Source of the DNA: Agrobacterium rubi TR3 = NBRC 13261
GTDB taxonomy: Bacteria > Pseudomonadota > Alphaproteobacteria > Rhizobiales > Rhizobiaceae
Length of the DNA stretch: 64,000 bases
Direction of reading: 5' to 3'
NCBI RefSeq assembly: GCF_000739935.1
Contig: NZ_BBJU01000015.1
Location: 1-64,000, forward strand
The notes under the pieces are model-generated. The model was not told the origin of the DNA, ran no database searches, and was given only the letters and a program-made list of their open reading frames with translations. Numbering within the stretch: position 1 is the first letter of the stretch; each line of letters starts with the position of its first letter. The position numbers were made by a program, and so were the translations under genes. Shown piece by piece: positions 19,558 through 28,405 of the stretch.

Positions 19558-20229
19558 GTGATACCCTTGCCATCCAGCCTTCCCCCTGACAAAGCGCCCT
19601 ATCTGCGCCCGAAAGATGCCGCTTCGATCCTGCTTCTGGATCGATCGACTGACACGGTGCGCGTGCTTGTGGGCAAGCGCTCCAGCGCGCATGTGTTCAT
19701 GCCGGATGTCTACGTCTTTCCCGGCGGCAGGCGCGATGCTGGTGACCGCACCCTGCCCTTCGGAACAGATCTGCGCCCGGCGGTACTGGACAAGCTGATG
19801 CGCGCGTCATCCAGACCGATGACGCAAATGAGCGCACGGGCTCTGGCGCTCGCGGCCCTTCGCGAACTTCATGAGGAAACGGGACTACGCTTGGGCGCCG
19901 ATCCAGACCGGCCCGACCTGTCACCGTCGCGTTTTGTAGCCCGCGCGATCACACCGCCGGGCCGTGTCAGGCGATTCGATACGCGGTTTTTCTGCTGTTT
20001 CACCGATGAGGCTGGCATCGATCCCAACGAAATCAGGGATTCGGATGAGCTTCAAAACCTTGAATGGCTTGACATCCAGAACAATTCCAGTCTGAACATG
20101 GCACCCATCACACGCATGGTTCTCGAAGATGTCACAAAGTTCATGATAGGTGATCCTTCATTGCAATCCGAAAGCCCGGTGCGACAATATTTCGAGCGTC
20201 GCGGCAATTTCATTCGTGGCTTTCTATAA
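19558..20229 (+). CDS. Nudix hydrolase
   Basis: A 223-residue Nudix hydrolase. The REUXEEXG core is visible as LRELHEETGLRLG, preceded by FPGGRRDAGD with an insertion between the two, as in the larger CoA-type Nudix enzymes. The substrate is not determined. The start is a GTG at 19558, six bases behind the DUF983 stop. No other in-frame start fits before the conserved region, so this gene is likely translated by coupling. Confidence 0.85.
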   Translation: MIPLPSSLPPDKAPYLRPKDAASILLLDRSTDTVRVLVGKRSSAHVFMPDVYVFPGGRRDAGDRTLPFGTDLRPAVLDKLMRASSRPMTQMSARALALAALRELHEETGLRLGADPDRPDLSPSRFVARAITPPGRVRRFDTRFFCCFTDEAGIDPNEIRDSDELQNLEWLDIQNNSSLNMAPITRMVLEDVTKFMIGDPSLQSESPVRQYFERRGNFIRGFL

Positions 20230-20237
20230 AGGTCTAC

Positions 20238-21410
20238 ATGTCCCATCCGACTTGCGACGCCGACGACATTCACTGGCCCTCGCTCATCGCCGCAATATCC
20301 GCCATCAGCGCCGTTGGCATTGCCATCGGACTTGGGCTGCCGCTTTTGAGCATCATTCTCGAAAAGCGCGGCATCTCGTCAACGATGATCGGCCTTAATA
20401 CCGCCATGGCGGGCGTGGCTGCGATGATCGCCGCACCCATGACCAGCCGACTGGCGCATGAATTCGGTGTCGCACGCACCATGATGACGGCGGTCGTCAT
20501 CTCGTCCATCAGCGCGCTCGGTTTCTACTTCGCCGAGGCCTTCTGGATGTGGTTTCCGTTGCGAATTGTCTTCCATGGCGCCACGGCCATGCTGTTCATC
20601 CTGTCGGAATTCTGGATCAATGCCGCTGCACCTCCCAAACGGCGCGGCATGGTGCTGGGCATGTATGCCACCGGCATGGCCGTTGGTTTCGCAGGCGGCC
20701 CCCTGCTGTTTTCCGCCATCGGCAGCGAGGGGATAACTCCTTTCCTGCTGGGCTCGGCCATCATCCTGCTTGCGGCGATCCCGATCTATCTGGCGCGGCA
20801 TGAAAGCCCGAACCTCGACGAAAAGCCCAACCACCATTTCGTGCGCTACATCTGGCTGGTGCCGATGGCCTCGGCTGCGGCCTTCGTCTATGGATCGGTG
20901 CAGGCGGGCGGGCTATCGCTGTTTCCCGTTTACGCTACCCGTGAAGGTTTCAACGAATCGCAGGCGGCTCTTCTGCTGACCGTCATGGCCATCGGTAACA
21001 TGGCGTTCCAGATCCCAATCGGCATGCTGTCCGACCGCATAAAGGACAGGCGCGTTCTGTTGGGTCTGATGGCGCTGACGGGCGTCATCGGCACGCTGGC
21101 GCTGCCTTTGCTGGTGGATAACTGGGTACTGCTGTCATCGTTGCTGCTTCTGTGGGGTGGCTGTGTTTCCGGCATGTACACGGTGGGCCTGACGCATCTG
21201 GGTTCTCGCCTCACCGGCTCGGACCTCGTGGCCGCCAATGCCGCCTTCATCTTCTGTTACGCCATGGGAACTATTGCCGGGCCGCAGACGGTGGGCATAT
21301 CGATGGATATTGCCGGAACAGACGGTTTTGCCTGGGCCTTGGCGATGTTTTTCGGGCTCTACGTGGTGCTTTCCATTGTCAGGTCGGTTTTCGGATCAAA
21401 ACGGACTTGA
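20238..21410 (+). CDS. MFS transporter
   Basis: A 390-residue major facilitator with about 12 hydrophobic segments. The loop between segments 2 and 3 (SRLAHEFGVART) and the basic loop DRIKDRRVLLGL in the second half are typical of the family. It resembles YcaD-type transporters. AAAGG precedes the ATG, 8 bp after the Nudix stop. The substrate is unknown. Confidence 0.85.
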   Translation: MSHPTCDADDIHWPSLIAAISAISAVGIAIGLGLPLLSIILEKRGISSTMIGLNTAMAGVAAMIAAPMTSRLAHEFGVARTMMTAVVISSISALGFYFAEAFWMWFPLRIVFHGATAMLFILSEFWINAAAPPKRRGMVLGMYATGMAVGFAGGPLLFSAIGSEGITPFLLGSAIILLAAIPIYLARHESPNLDEKPNHHFVRYIWLVPMASAAAFVYGSVQAGGLSLFPVYATREGFNESQAALLLTVMAIGNMAFQIPIGMLSDRIKDRRVLLGLMALTGVIGTLALPLLVDNWVLLSSLLLLWGGCVSGMYTVGLTHLGSRLTGSDLVAANAAFIFCYAMGTIAGPQTVGISMDIAGTDGFAWALAMFFGLYVVLSIVRSVFGSKRT

Positions 21411-21499
21411 CTTTTCAGGCGCGATCCGTAGTTTCGCGCCAGATTTAGCCGGGGTCCAACAGGGCCGCGGACTCACTATTTGTTAAAGGCAGGACGACT

Positions 21500-21667
21500 A
21501 TGGCGAAAGCTACAACAATCAAGATCAAGCTGCTGTCGACGGCCGACACCGGTACTTTCTATGTCACGACCAAGAACAGCCGTACCTTCACGGACAAGAT
21601 GACAAAGACGAAGTACGATCCAGTCGTACGCAAGCACGTTGAATTCAAGGAAACGAAGATCAAGTAA
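21500..21667 (+). CDS. rpmG: 50S ribosomal protein L33
   Basis: A 55-residue ribosomal protein L33: [18 protein letters not shown] followed by [10 protein letters not shown] and ending [11 protein letters not shown]. It is the cysteine-free type. It carries AGGA in front of the ATG and its own terminator behind. It is a separate unit or the last gene of the run; a 7-bp inverted repeat (GGCGCGA/TCGCGCC, 21418-21440) lies between it and the MFS gene. Confidence 0.97.
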   Translation: MAKATTIKIKLLSTADTGTFYVTTKNSRTFTDKMTKTKYDPVVRKHVEFKETKIK

Positions 21668-21691
21668 TTTCCTTCGCATAGCATGTAAAAG

Positions 21692-21717
21692 ACGCGCTCT
21701 TCGAGGCGCGTTTTTTT
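21692..21717 (+). terminator. Rho-independent terminator of rpmG
   Basis: ACGCGC and GCGCGT form a 6-bp stem with an 8-nt loop, followed by seven T residues. Confidence 0.85.
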
Positions 21718-22429
21718 ATGCGTGTCGTCCAACGTCGCTCACCTGACGAATCGACAGGCACGCCAGGCGAGCGATTTGGATTGACTGTGATTTTGTGGGA
21801 GATCGCTTGAAAAGTGGGTCGACCGGGACAGCAATGACAGCACGAGGAACCGTTCAAAAGCGTCGCCGGTCGACCAGCCCCAAGACCCAGGAGATGCGGC
21901 GGACCTGAGCACCATGGGGTATTCTAGAGGCGAAGGTTCTTAAGCGGAAAGAACTTTCGCTTTCATCGAACACCATTCTGCTTCGTCTTGGCGAAAATGC
22001 CGCGCTTGCAGAACTTGTTTTGTTGACCGGAGCTTTGCGCAGAACCGCAAGAAAATCAACAAATTCTTAACGACGCATCTGCTTGTTCTCGTGTTATGGT
22101 TAAATGCCCCATGCTGGCACATAGTATTTTATCAATAAGAGTATTTCGACACAAAGATACCACCCCCTGATTTGCGTGGTTTTCTTCATTCCCGTCTATT
22201 TTATGATTTTTTAAAACAGGATTATTCTGGATAATTCCGGCTGATATTGATCATCAGTCCGACGATTAGCGATTTGTCACTTTGGCTATTCTGAAAAATC
22301 CACGACGATCTCCAGCTGGCCCTTTTTTGGCTTTCGCAATAGTGCAGGAATTACATGACAAAGACAAAGGTCATGGCTCAAAGTGATTGTTGTGGATAAC
22401 CGTCACAAATATATGCTGACGCCTACGAT
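21718..22429 (+). other. Gene-free convergent intergenic region
   Basis: This 712-bp stretch lies between rpmG (plus) and pleD (minus). No ORF in it has both a ribosome site and a plausible protein. It contains two strong hairpins (21817-21875 and 21930-21960) and, to the right, AT-rich sequence without a recognisable terminator. Confidence 0.5.
21817..21960 (+). other. Two strong inverted repeats, possible structured RNA
   Basis: GGTCGACCGG (21817-21826) and CCGGTCGACC (21866-21875) form a perfect 10-bp inverted repeat with a 39-nt loop. Fifty-four bases further, 21930-21941 and 21949-21960 form a 12-bp stem (one G-U) with a 7-nt loop. Neither is followed by a clear T run, so these are not simple terminators. 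Confidence 0.35.
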
Positions 22430-23797
22430 TCAGGCCGCCGACGCACAGACACGGTTACGACCGGCATTCTTCGCTTCGTACAAAGCGCGGTCCGCATGAC
22501 GCATCAGTTGCTCGGGCGAATCGACTGATACGACATTCGAGGCAATGCCGAGCGAGGCGGTAATGTGCAGCTCACGGCCAGACCGCAGCACGAAGGGACG
22601 GCTTTCGATGATGAAGCGGAGGCGCTCCGCCACGGCTGCCGCCATGTCCATGTCGGTATCGGGCATGACAACCACGAATTCCTCGCCGCCGTATCGGCAC
22701 GCCAGATCGGCACCGCGCACGGTGGAGCGCAGACGGGCGGCAAACTCGCGCAGGACTTCATCGCCGGCATCGTGGCCATAAGTGTCGTTGACCGTCTTGA
22801 AACGGTCGATATCCGTCATGCAGACCGACAATGCGCGGCCGCGGGTGGCCGCCCGCGTAAACAGTACCTTGAGGTGATTGTCGAGGTAGCGGCGATTATT
22901 GAGACCGGTGAGGTCATCGATAACAGCCATCTCCATGGTGTGGTTGAGGTTTTCGCGCAGGCGGGTGTTGAAACGCTTGCGCTTGATCTGGGTCAGCGTG
23001 CGCGCCACGAGCTCGTTGGTATCCAACGGACGCACGATGTAGTCGTTCACGCCGAGTTCCAGCGCCCGCACGATCATGGTCTCGTCGCCCTGTTCGGTGA
23101 CCAGCAACAGCGGCAGGAAGCGTGTCCGCTCAAGCGAGCGCAGCTGCGAACACAGGCGCAAAGGATCGAAATCATCGAAATTGGAATTGACGATGACCAT
23201 CTCATAGTCACCCTCAGCCGCCTCGAACAATGCGTTTCCGGGCTCTGCAAGCGCGTTGACCTCGGCAACCGGCTTAAGCGCTTTGATGATGCGTTCCTGC
23301 GAGCTGGCGCGGCCATCCACCAGCAAGACACGGCCCGGAAGCTCTATCTGCGCGTCGTTGGAGATGGGTTCACCGACGCCGATCGTGGTGGCTGCCTCGG
23401 CGCGAATGCGCAATTCATCGCTCATGGTCTTGAGACGCACGAGGCTTTTGACGCGGGATATCAACTGCAAATCATTGACGGGCTTGGTCAGAAAATCATC
23501 GGCACCGGCTTTAAGGCCGCGCACCCGGTCGCTCGGCTGATCGAGGGCGGTGACCATGACCACCGGGATGTGGGCCGTTGCAGGATTGGCTTTCAGCCGC
23601 TCGCACACCTCGAAGCCATCCATGTCGGGCATCATGATGTCCAACAGGATGATGTCGACCTGCTCGCTGATGCAGATTGCCAGAGCCTTGGCGCCATTGT
23701 CTGCGGCAATCACGTCGAAATATTCCGCCGACAAACGCGCTTCGAGAAGCTTCACATTTGCCGCGACGTCATCAACGACCAGAATTCTCGCAGTCAT
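22430..23797 (-). CDS. pleD: Response regulator PleD, diguanylate cyclase
   Basis: A 455-residue PleD with REC-REC-GGDEF layout; it makes cyclic di-GMP and acts in polar development. The first receiver has the phosphorylation site Asp53 (LLDIMMPDMDG). The second receiver (about 155-275) is degenerate. The catalytic motif is GGEEF at residues 370-374, and the inhibitory I-site RGAD is at 361-364. The start at 23797 (MTARILVVDD) is standard; an upstream extension to 23893 is not used. It is directly downstream of divK. Confidence 0.95.
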   Translation of the reverse strand: MTARILVVDDVAANVKLLEARLSAEYFDVIAADNGAKALAICISEQVDIILLDIMMPDMDGFEVCERLKANPATAHIPVVMVTALDQPSDRVRGLKAGADDFLTKPVNDLQLISRVKSLVRLKTMSDELRIRAEAATTIGVGEPISNDAQIELPGRVLLVDGRASSQERIIKALKPVAEVNALAEPGNALFEAAEGDYEMVIVNSNFDDFDPLRLCSQLRSLERTRFLPLLLVTEQGDETMIVRALELGVNDYIVRPLDTNELVARTLTQIKRKRFNTRLRENLNHTMEMAVIDDLTGLNNRRYLDNHLKVLFTRAATRGRALSVCMTDIDRFKTVNDTYGHDAGDEVLREFAARLRSTVRGADLACRYGGEEFVVVMPDTDMDMAAAVAERLRFIIESRPFVLRSGRELHITASLGIASNVVSVDSPEQLMRHADRALYEAKNAGRNRVCASAA

Positions 23798-23814
23798 CAG
23801 CCCAACCCTTGCCT

Positions 23815-24186
23815 TTAAGCGTCGCCCAGATACGTCTTGATCGTTTCTATGAATTTCGGAACGGAAATCGGCTTGGAGACATAGGCCTCGCAACCGCCCT
23901 GGCGGATACGTTCCTCGTCGCCCTTCATGGCGAAGGCCGTGACCGCAATCACCGGTATGACATGCAGCTCATCATCCTCTTTCAACCATTTCGTGACTTC
24001 CAGCCCGGAAACCTCCGGCAACTGAATGTCCATCAAAATAAGATCGGGGCGATGTTTACGCGCAAGCTCAAGCGCTTCCATGCCATTGCGGGTCTGGATA
24101 GTGGTATATCCAGACGCCTCGATCAGATCGCGAAAGAGCTTCATATTCAGCTCGTTGTCTTCAACTATCATGACCTGTTTGGGCAT
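23815..24186 (-). CDS. divK: Single-domain response regulator DivK
   Basis: A 123-residue CheY-like receiver without an output domain, with the phospho-acceptor Asp53 in [11 protein letters not shown], the acidic pair in IVEDNE and Lys in SKPISV. DivK relays the PleC/DivJ signal towards CtrA control in alphaproteobacteria. The ATG at 24186 follows GAGG. It is 17 bp upstream of pleD, the usual divK-pleD operon. Confidence 0.95.
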   Translation of the reverse strand: MPKQVMIVEDNELNMKLFRDLIEASGYTTIQTRNGMEALELARKHRPDLILMDIQLPEVSGLEVTKWLKEDDELHVIPVIAVTAFAMKGDEERIRQGGCEAYVSKPISVPKFIETIKTYLGDA

Positions 24187-24317
24187 GGGACGAGTCCTCG
24201 TTTCACTTTGAAACCTCTTCATTGACATATAGGGTGTCAGAGAACCGATTCCATTATCCCCCTAGGAACGGTACGGTAGCCGGATTTGGTTGAGAAATAG
24301 GTAACTTCAGTAAACAA

Positions 24318-24626
24318 ATGTCGCACGGTGCAAAAAACGGTCACATCGGGTCTGCAGATGCTCATGAAACGGCGATCGCCATACTTGGCTGGCTTGCTGG
24401 CGAACCAGATATGCTGTCGCGCTTTCTGGCTCTCACCGGTCTTCAACCGAACATGCTGCGCCAGGCCGTCAACGATACAGGCTTTCTTGCCGGCCTGACC
24501 GACTTCCTGATGAGCCACGAGCCTGACCTGATGGCATTTTGCGAAGCGACCGGGCGGAAGCCCGAAGACGTGATCGCCGCATGGCACCACTATTCCGGAC
24601 CGGGGTTGAGTTCCGGGGAATATTGA
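24318..24626 (+). CDS. DUF3572 protein
   Basis: A 102-residue helical protein of the DUF3572 type, with 'AHETAIAILGWLAGEPDMLSRF' and a C-terminal 'DLMAFCEATGRKPE' segment. It is divergent from divK (131 bp between starts) and converges on brnA with a 3-bp gap. Function unknown; it is a common neighbour of divK in Rhizobiales as I recall. Confidence 0.82.
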   Translation: MSHGAKNGHIGSADAHETAIAILGWLAGEPDMLSRFLALTGLQPNMLRQAVNDTGFLAGLTDFLMSHEPDLMAFCEATGRKPEDVIAAWHHYSGPGLSSGEY

Positions 24627-24629
24627 TGA

Positions 24630-24905
24630 TCAGGACCGTTGCGAACCGCGTTTCAAAACGGTTTGGGCATAGGATTCCAGCACAGAATTCATGCGGGTCT
24701 GATATCCCTTCCCCGTTGCCTTGTAGGCCTCGACAACGGATTTCTTCACCCGCAGCGTGATCTGCTGTGTGCGTTCCGGCTCAATATATTGGGCCTTTGC
24801 CCAGAAGGTGTCGTCAAGCTCTGGAATGTCGCTATAGTCGATCGCGTCATCGGGCAAGGCCGCAAGCTCTTCAAGGCTCAGCTCTTTTTCGTACTTCTTC
24901 GTCAT
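24630..24905 (-). CDS. brnA: BrnA-like antitoxin
   Basis: A 91-residue antitoxin of the BrnA type. The C-terminal half (TQQITLRVKKSVVEAYKATG, then YQTRMNSVLESYAQ) has the ribbon-helix-helix pattern; the acidic N-terminal half should contact the toxin. The ATG at 24905 has GGAGG five bases upstream. The upstream toxin gene overlaps its start by 35 bp. BrnA represses its own operon together with BrnT in studied cases. Confidence 0.85.
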   Translation of the reverse strand: MTKKYEKELSLEELAALPDDAIDYSDIPELDDTFWAKAQYIEPERTQQITLRVKKSVVEAYKATGKGYQTRMNSVLESYAQTVLKRGSQRS

Positions 24906-25158
24906 AACGCCTCCTTTCACGGCGGTTGGCAATACGGGCTGAGATCATCCTCGTTTTGCCCGAGCGTTCCGTATGGATCACCGCCAGCACCACAACACCG
25001 TCGATCTCACCGATGGAATGATACCGGGTCTCTGCGTAATCAGCGCGATCATCGACCCAGGAGAGAACGGGACCTTCGAAAATCCGAATGGCGAGCGCAA
25101 AGCTGAGGCCGTGCTTTTCCACATTGCGTTTGTTCTTTTGTTCATCCCACTCGAACAT
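24871..25158 (-). CDS. brnT: BrnT-like ribonuclease toxin
   Basis: A 95-residue BrnT-type toxin starting MFEWDEQKNKRNVEKHGLSF, the diagnostic N terminus of the family, and ending with 'MISARIANRRERRRYDEE', which carries the basic residues of the RelE-like fold. I chose the ATG at 25158 since AGGA lies six bases before it; the ATG at 25164 is too close to that site. Toxin-first order with an overlapping antitoxin is normal for BrnTA. It is divergent from dinB. Confidence 0.87.
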   Translation of the reverse strand: MFEWDEQKNKRNVEKHGLSFALAIRIFEGPVLSWVDDRADYAETRYHSIGEIDGVVVLAVIHTERSGKTRMISARIANRRERRRYDEEVRKRAEP

Positions 25159-25173
25159 GCTCATTCCTAGGGG

Positions 25174-25189
25174 AGCTACAATTGTAGCT
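25174..25189 (-). promoter_or_regulatory. Palindromic operator of brnTA
   Basis: A perfect 16-bp palindrome AGCTACAATTGTAGCT sits 16 bp upstream of the brnT start. It is the likely binding site for the BrnA dimer. A candidate promoter upstream on the minus strand reads TTGTGA-N17-GATAAA. Confidence 0.6.
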
Positions 25190-25234
25190 ACTTTATCAAA
25201 AAATACTATCTCTTTCACAATCCAAGATGCCCAC

Positions 25235-25285
25235 TTGAGCGGAGAAAAGCAAAGGCATATAGTGAGGAGCGTTCTCTTTTTGTTT
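25235..25285 (+). promoter_or_regulatory. dinB promoter with LexA (SOS) box
   Basis: TTGAGC (25235-25240) and TATAGT (25258-25263) are 17 bp apart, predicting a start near 25270. Directly after it, GTTC-N7-GTTT (25271-25285) matches the alphaproteobacterial LexA box GTTC-N7-GTTC in seven of eight positions. Bound LexA would block the start of transcription. Confidence 0.6.
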
Positions 25286-25292
25286 CCGAGCC

Positions 25293-26579
25293 ATGGCCCC
25301 TCCAATTCTGAATTATGATCCCGGTTTTTGCCGTGACTGTCTGGCTGGCCAGCCGGAAGGCGTCAGGCGTTGCCGCAGGTGCGGCAGCCCGCGCGTCGTC
25401 CACCATTCCGAGCTTTACGATCTTCCGATTGCGCATATCGATTGCGACGCCTTTTATGCCTCCGTTGAAAAACGCGACAACCCTGAGCTTGCGGATAAGC
25501 CGCTGATCATCGGTGGCGGCAAGCGCGGGGTGGTGTCTACAGCCTGTTACATCGCCCGCATTCACGGCGTTCGCTCCGCCATGCCGATGTTCAAGGCCCT
25601 GGAGGCTTGCCCGCAGGCGGTGGTCATCAAGCCGGACATGGAGAAATATGTGAAGGTGGGGCGGGAAATCCGCGCCATGATGCAGGATTTGACGCCGCTG
25701 GTTCAGCCAATTTCCATCGATGAAGCGTTTCTCGATCTGTCCGGCACCGAGCGGCTGCACCACGACCCGCCTGCCCGCGTGCTGGCCAGCTTTGCACGGC
25801 GCGTGGAAAAGGAGATCGGTATCACCGTTTCGGTCGGGCTTTCCTATTGCAAGTTTCTGGCGAAGGTCGCGTCCGATCTGCAAAAGCCACGTGGCTTTTC
25901 GGTGATCGGCGAAAAGGAGGCTATGTCGTTTCTTGGCCCCCGCCCTGTCACCACCATCTGGGGCGTGGGCAAGGCCTTTGCCGCGACACTGGAGGCGGAT
26001 GGCATCCGTATGATTTCACAGTTGCAGGAGATGGACGAAGGCGACTTGATGCGGAAGTATGGTTCGATGGGCCAGCGCTTGTTTCGCCTGTCGCGCGGCA
26101 TCGATGATCGCGATGTGCACACCAATGATCCCGCCAAAAGCGTGTCTTCGGAAACTACGTTTTTCAATGACATTTCGCGGCACGAGGATCTCGTGTCGAT
26201 CCTGCGGTCGCTCTCGGAAAAGGTGGCATGGCGGCTGAAGAAGAACGAGGTTGCCGGGCATACGGTCGTCTTGAAAATGAAGACTGCCGATTTCAAATCC
26301 CGTACCCGCAACAAGAGGCTGGAAGACCCGACGCAGCTGGCCGACAAGATTTTTCGCACCGGCATTTCGCTTCTGGAGAAGGAAACGGACGGCACGAAAT
26401 TCCGCCTTGTCGGCATCGGTGTCACGGACCTGTGCGACCCCACCCTTGCCGATCCGCCCGACCTTGTCGACAAGCATGCCGGACGACGCGCAGCGGCAGA
26501 AGCTGCCATGGACAAGCTGCGCGATAAATTCGGCAAGGGCGCGGTCGAGACCGGCTACACGTTCGGCACAAAAAAATGA
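25293..26579 (+). CDS. dinB: DNA polymerase IV with N-terminal cysteine pairs
   Basis: A 428-residue Y-family translesion polymerase. The catalytic acids are in [12 protein letters not shown] (Asp50, Asp52) and [11 protein letters not shown]; the little finger follows from about residue 270. Unlike the enterobacterial enzyme, it carries about 45 extra N-terminal residues with Cys13, Cys16, Cys27 and Cys30 in two CxxC pairs, a likely zinc-binding element. The C terminus ends YTFGTKK, and I see no terminal QLxLF-type clamp motif. The ATG lacks a Shine-Dalgarno, and the in-frame stop at 25263 excludes earlier starts. A LexA box lies just upstream. Confidence 0.92.
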   Translation: MAPPILNYDPGFCRDCLAGQPEGVRRCRRCGSPRVVHHSELYDLPIAHIDCDAFYASVEKRDNPELADKPLIIGGGKRGVVSTACYIARIHGVRSAMPMFKALEACPQAVVIKPDMEKYVKVGREIRAMMQDLTPLVQPISIDEAFLDLSGTERLHHDPPARVLASFARRVEKEIGITVSVGLSYCKFLAKVASDLQKPRGFSVIGEKEAMSFLGPRPVTTIWGVGKAFAATLEADGIRMISQLQEMDEGDLMRKYGSMGQRLFRLSRGIDDRDVHTNDPAKSVSSETTFFNDISRHEDLVSILRSLSEKVAWRLKKNEVAGHTVVLKMKTADFKSRTRNKRLEDPTQLADKIFRTGISLLEKETDGTKFRLVGIGVTDLCDPTLADPPDLVDKHAGRRAAAEAAMDKLRDKFGKGAVETGYTFGTKK

Positions 26580-26724
26580 TCCGCTGGCGCGGTCTTGATC
26601 AGCATTTAAAAGCTTCCTTAAATCCCAAGGGTTACTCTGACAGCTTGAACTGGACTGCCCGATCTTTGACGGCTCCTTTGCCTTCCATCCGTGAAGGCAT
26701 GTTTTGTATCGCGTTGGAGTGAAC

Positions 26725-27957
26725 ATGATGTTGCGTGCGCTTTTGGGAGCCTGTCTCCTGTCGACTTCCGTTCTGGTACAGGTGGCCCTGGCCGGCGACG
26801 CCAAGAGCCTGCAAATCATCGTTTCCAAGAACGAGCAGACGCTGTCGCTTTATGAAGATGGCGCGCTGATCGCGACATCGAAGGTTTCCAGCGGCAAGCC
26901 GGGACATGACACGCCAAGCGGCATCTTTTCCATTCTGGACAAGCGCAAGTACCACGAATCCAACATCTATTCGGCCGCGCCCATGCCGTTCATGCAAAGG
27001 CTGACATGGTCCGGCATCGCGCTTCACGAAGGACACGTGCCGAACTATCCGGCATCGCATGGCTGTATTCGTCTACCGTCGAAATTTGCCAAGACGCTCT
27101 TTGGCATGACAGCGCGCGGCGTGCATGTCATCGTTGCCGATGAGGCACTCACGCCGCGCCGGATCGACCACCCTGTCCTTTTGCAGCCGCATGACAAGAC
27201 GGATAACGGCCTCATGCTATCGGATGTCGAACTGCGCCCGGCGAGCTTCGATGCCTCGCTGAAGCTGGTGGAAGTCGCCGTCAATCAAACGACCAGCGCC
27301 GTGAAGACCAAGACCGCCGCAAAGAAGGACGGCGCGCCATTGCGCATTCTGATTACGCGGCGCGGCGAACGGGAAAAGATCATGGATGTGCAGCGTCTGC
27401 TGACCAGCATCGGCTTTGATGCCGGTGTGGCGGATGGCTATGCGGGGCAGATGACGGTCAGCGCCATCAATGGCTTCAAGCGCTGGAAAGACATGAAGAC
27501 CAACGGTCCACTTGTGACGGACGCATTCGTCGATGCGCTCTATGCATCAACGGGTGCTGAGGCAGCGCCGAATGGCCAGTTGATGGTGCGGCAGGACTTC
27601 AAGCCACTGTTCGAGGCTCCCATCCACATCAAGAACCCCAACATCGCGCTCGGCACCCATTTCTTCGAAATGATCGATATCGATCATGATGGCAAAGCGG
27701 AGTGGAATGGGCTGACAATGGAAAACCATCTGCCAGCGGCTGCGCGCAGACGCCTGGGCATCGATACCGATGCGCCTGACGGTTCCAATCAGCTGAGTGC
27801 CGTGCTGGACCGTATCGATATTCCCGCAGAAATCAGGGAAAAGCTGGAAGCGGACTTGTCGACCGGCAGCTCCATCACCGTTGCCGATCTCAGCCATGGA
27901 TTGGAAACCGGTGAGGGAACAGACTTCATCACGACTACCCGCGACAGACCGCTGTGA
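26725..27957 (+). CDS. Secreted L,D-transpeptidase (YkuD) with peptidoglycan-binding-like region
   Basis: A 410-residue exported enzyme that should form or edit 3-3 cross-links or attach proteins to peptidoglycan. A signal peptide covers residues 1 to about 23. The YkuD catalytic site is SHGCIRLP with Cys114, and His101 in IALHEGH. Residues about 220-260 (VQRLLTSIGFDAGVADGYAG) resemble a PG_binding_1 repeat. A GGAG stands before the ATG pair at 26725. It is monocistronic, after dinB. Confidence 0.88.
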   Translation: MMLRALLGACLLSTSVLVQVALAGDAKSLQIIVSKNEQTLSLYEDGALIATSKVSSGKPGHDTPSGIFSILDKRKYHESNIYSAAPMPFMQRLTWSGIALHEGHVPNYPASHGCIRLPSKFAKTLFGMTARGVHVIVADEALTPRRIDHPVLLQPHDKTDNGLMLSDVELRPASFDASLKLVEVAVNQTTSAVKTKTAAKKDGAPLRILITRRGEREKIMDVQRLLTSIGFDAGVADGYAGQMTVSAINGFKRWKDMKTNGPLVTDAFVDALYASTGAEAAPNGQLMVRQDFKPLFEAPIHIKNPNIALGTHFFEMIDIDHDGKAEWNGLTMENHLPAAARRRLGIDTDAPDGSNQLSAVLDRIDIPAEIREKLEADLSTGSSITVADLSHGLETGEGTDFITTTRDRPL

Positions 27958-28075
27958 GTGTATTCGACATTCGATGACACAGGCGACGCGCCTGGTTCGA
28001 CCTCGGAGCGATGCTGGAACCTGAGCGTCCGCAAGGGCGTTCAGGCTTCCACACCCTAAAGCTTGGAGCCGACCC

Positions 28076-28366
28076 ATGAACATCACATATGTAGCCGCTG
28101 CTATCCTCGGACTGGCCTGCGTCTCTGCTGCGGAATCACCTCAGAATTACAGCGTCTATGCGGGACCTGACGTCACGAGCGACCCGATCCTCGTTCAGGT
28201 GTACGACCGGGCGTTGGCGACGTGCACTGCGGAAGCCAGCACACCGCCGCGTGGTACTGGCTACAACACGTCGCTCTATTACAACGCCGCTTTGCGCGCA
28301 TGCCTGTCCCGGCACGGCTTTGTCGACCGCGGTCAGAATGCTTATCCAACCAACAGCCTGTTCTGA
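28076..28366 (+). CDS. Small exported protein of unknown function
   Basis: A 96-residue protein with a signal peptide (about residues 1-19, ending VSAAES). The mature part has two cysteines, ATCTAEAST and RACLSRHGF, that could form a disulfide, and an NTSLYYNAALRAC helix. No known domain. It is convergent with dnaE, whose stop lies 40 bp away. Confidence 0.7.
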   Translation: MNITYVAAAILGLACVSAAESPQNYSVYAGPDVTSDPILVQVYDRALATCTAEASTPPRGTGYNTSLYYNAALRACLSRHGFVDRGQNAYPTNSLF

Positions 28367-28405
28367 TAGTGAATCCGCAAAAGCGGGCAAGCCTTTGATT
28401 TTGAA

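Noticed and set aside
21940..22122. 60-codon minus-strand ORF in the gap behind rpmG
   Set aside because: No ribosome site, cysteine- and basic-rich without pattern, and it runs through the 21930-21960 hairpin.
22296..22360. T run after CCAGCTGG as a terminator
   Set aside because: The palindrome leaves no loop, so it cannot form a terminator hairpin.
22565..23818. 417-codon plus-strand ORF antisense to pleD
   Set aside because: Entirely opposite a complete pleD with catalytic motifs; composition typical of antisense frames.
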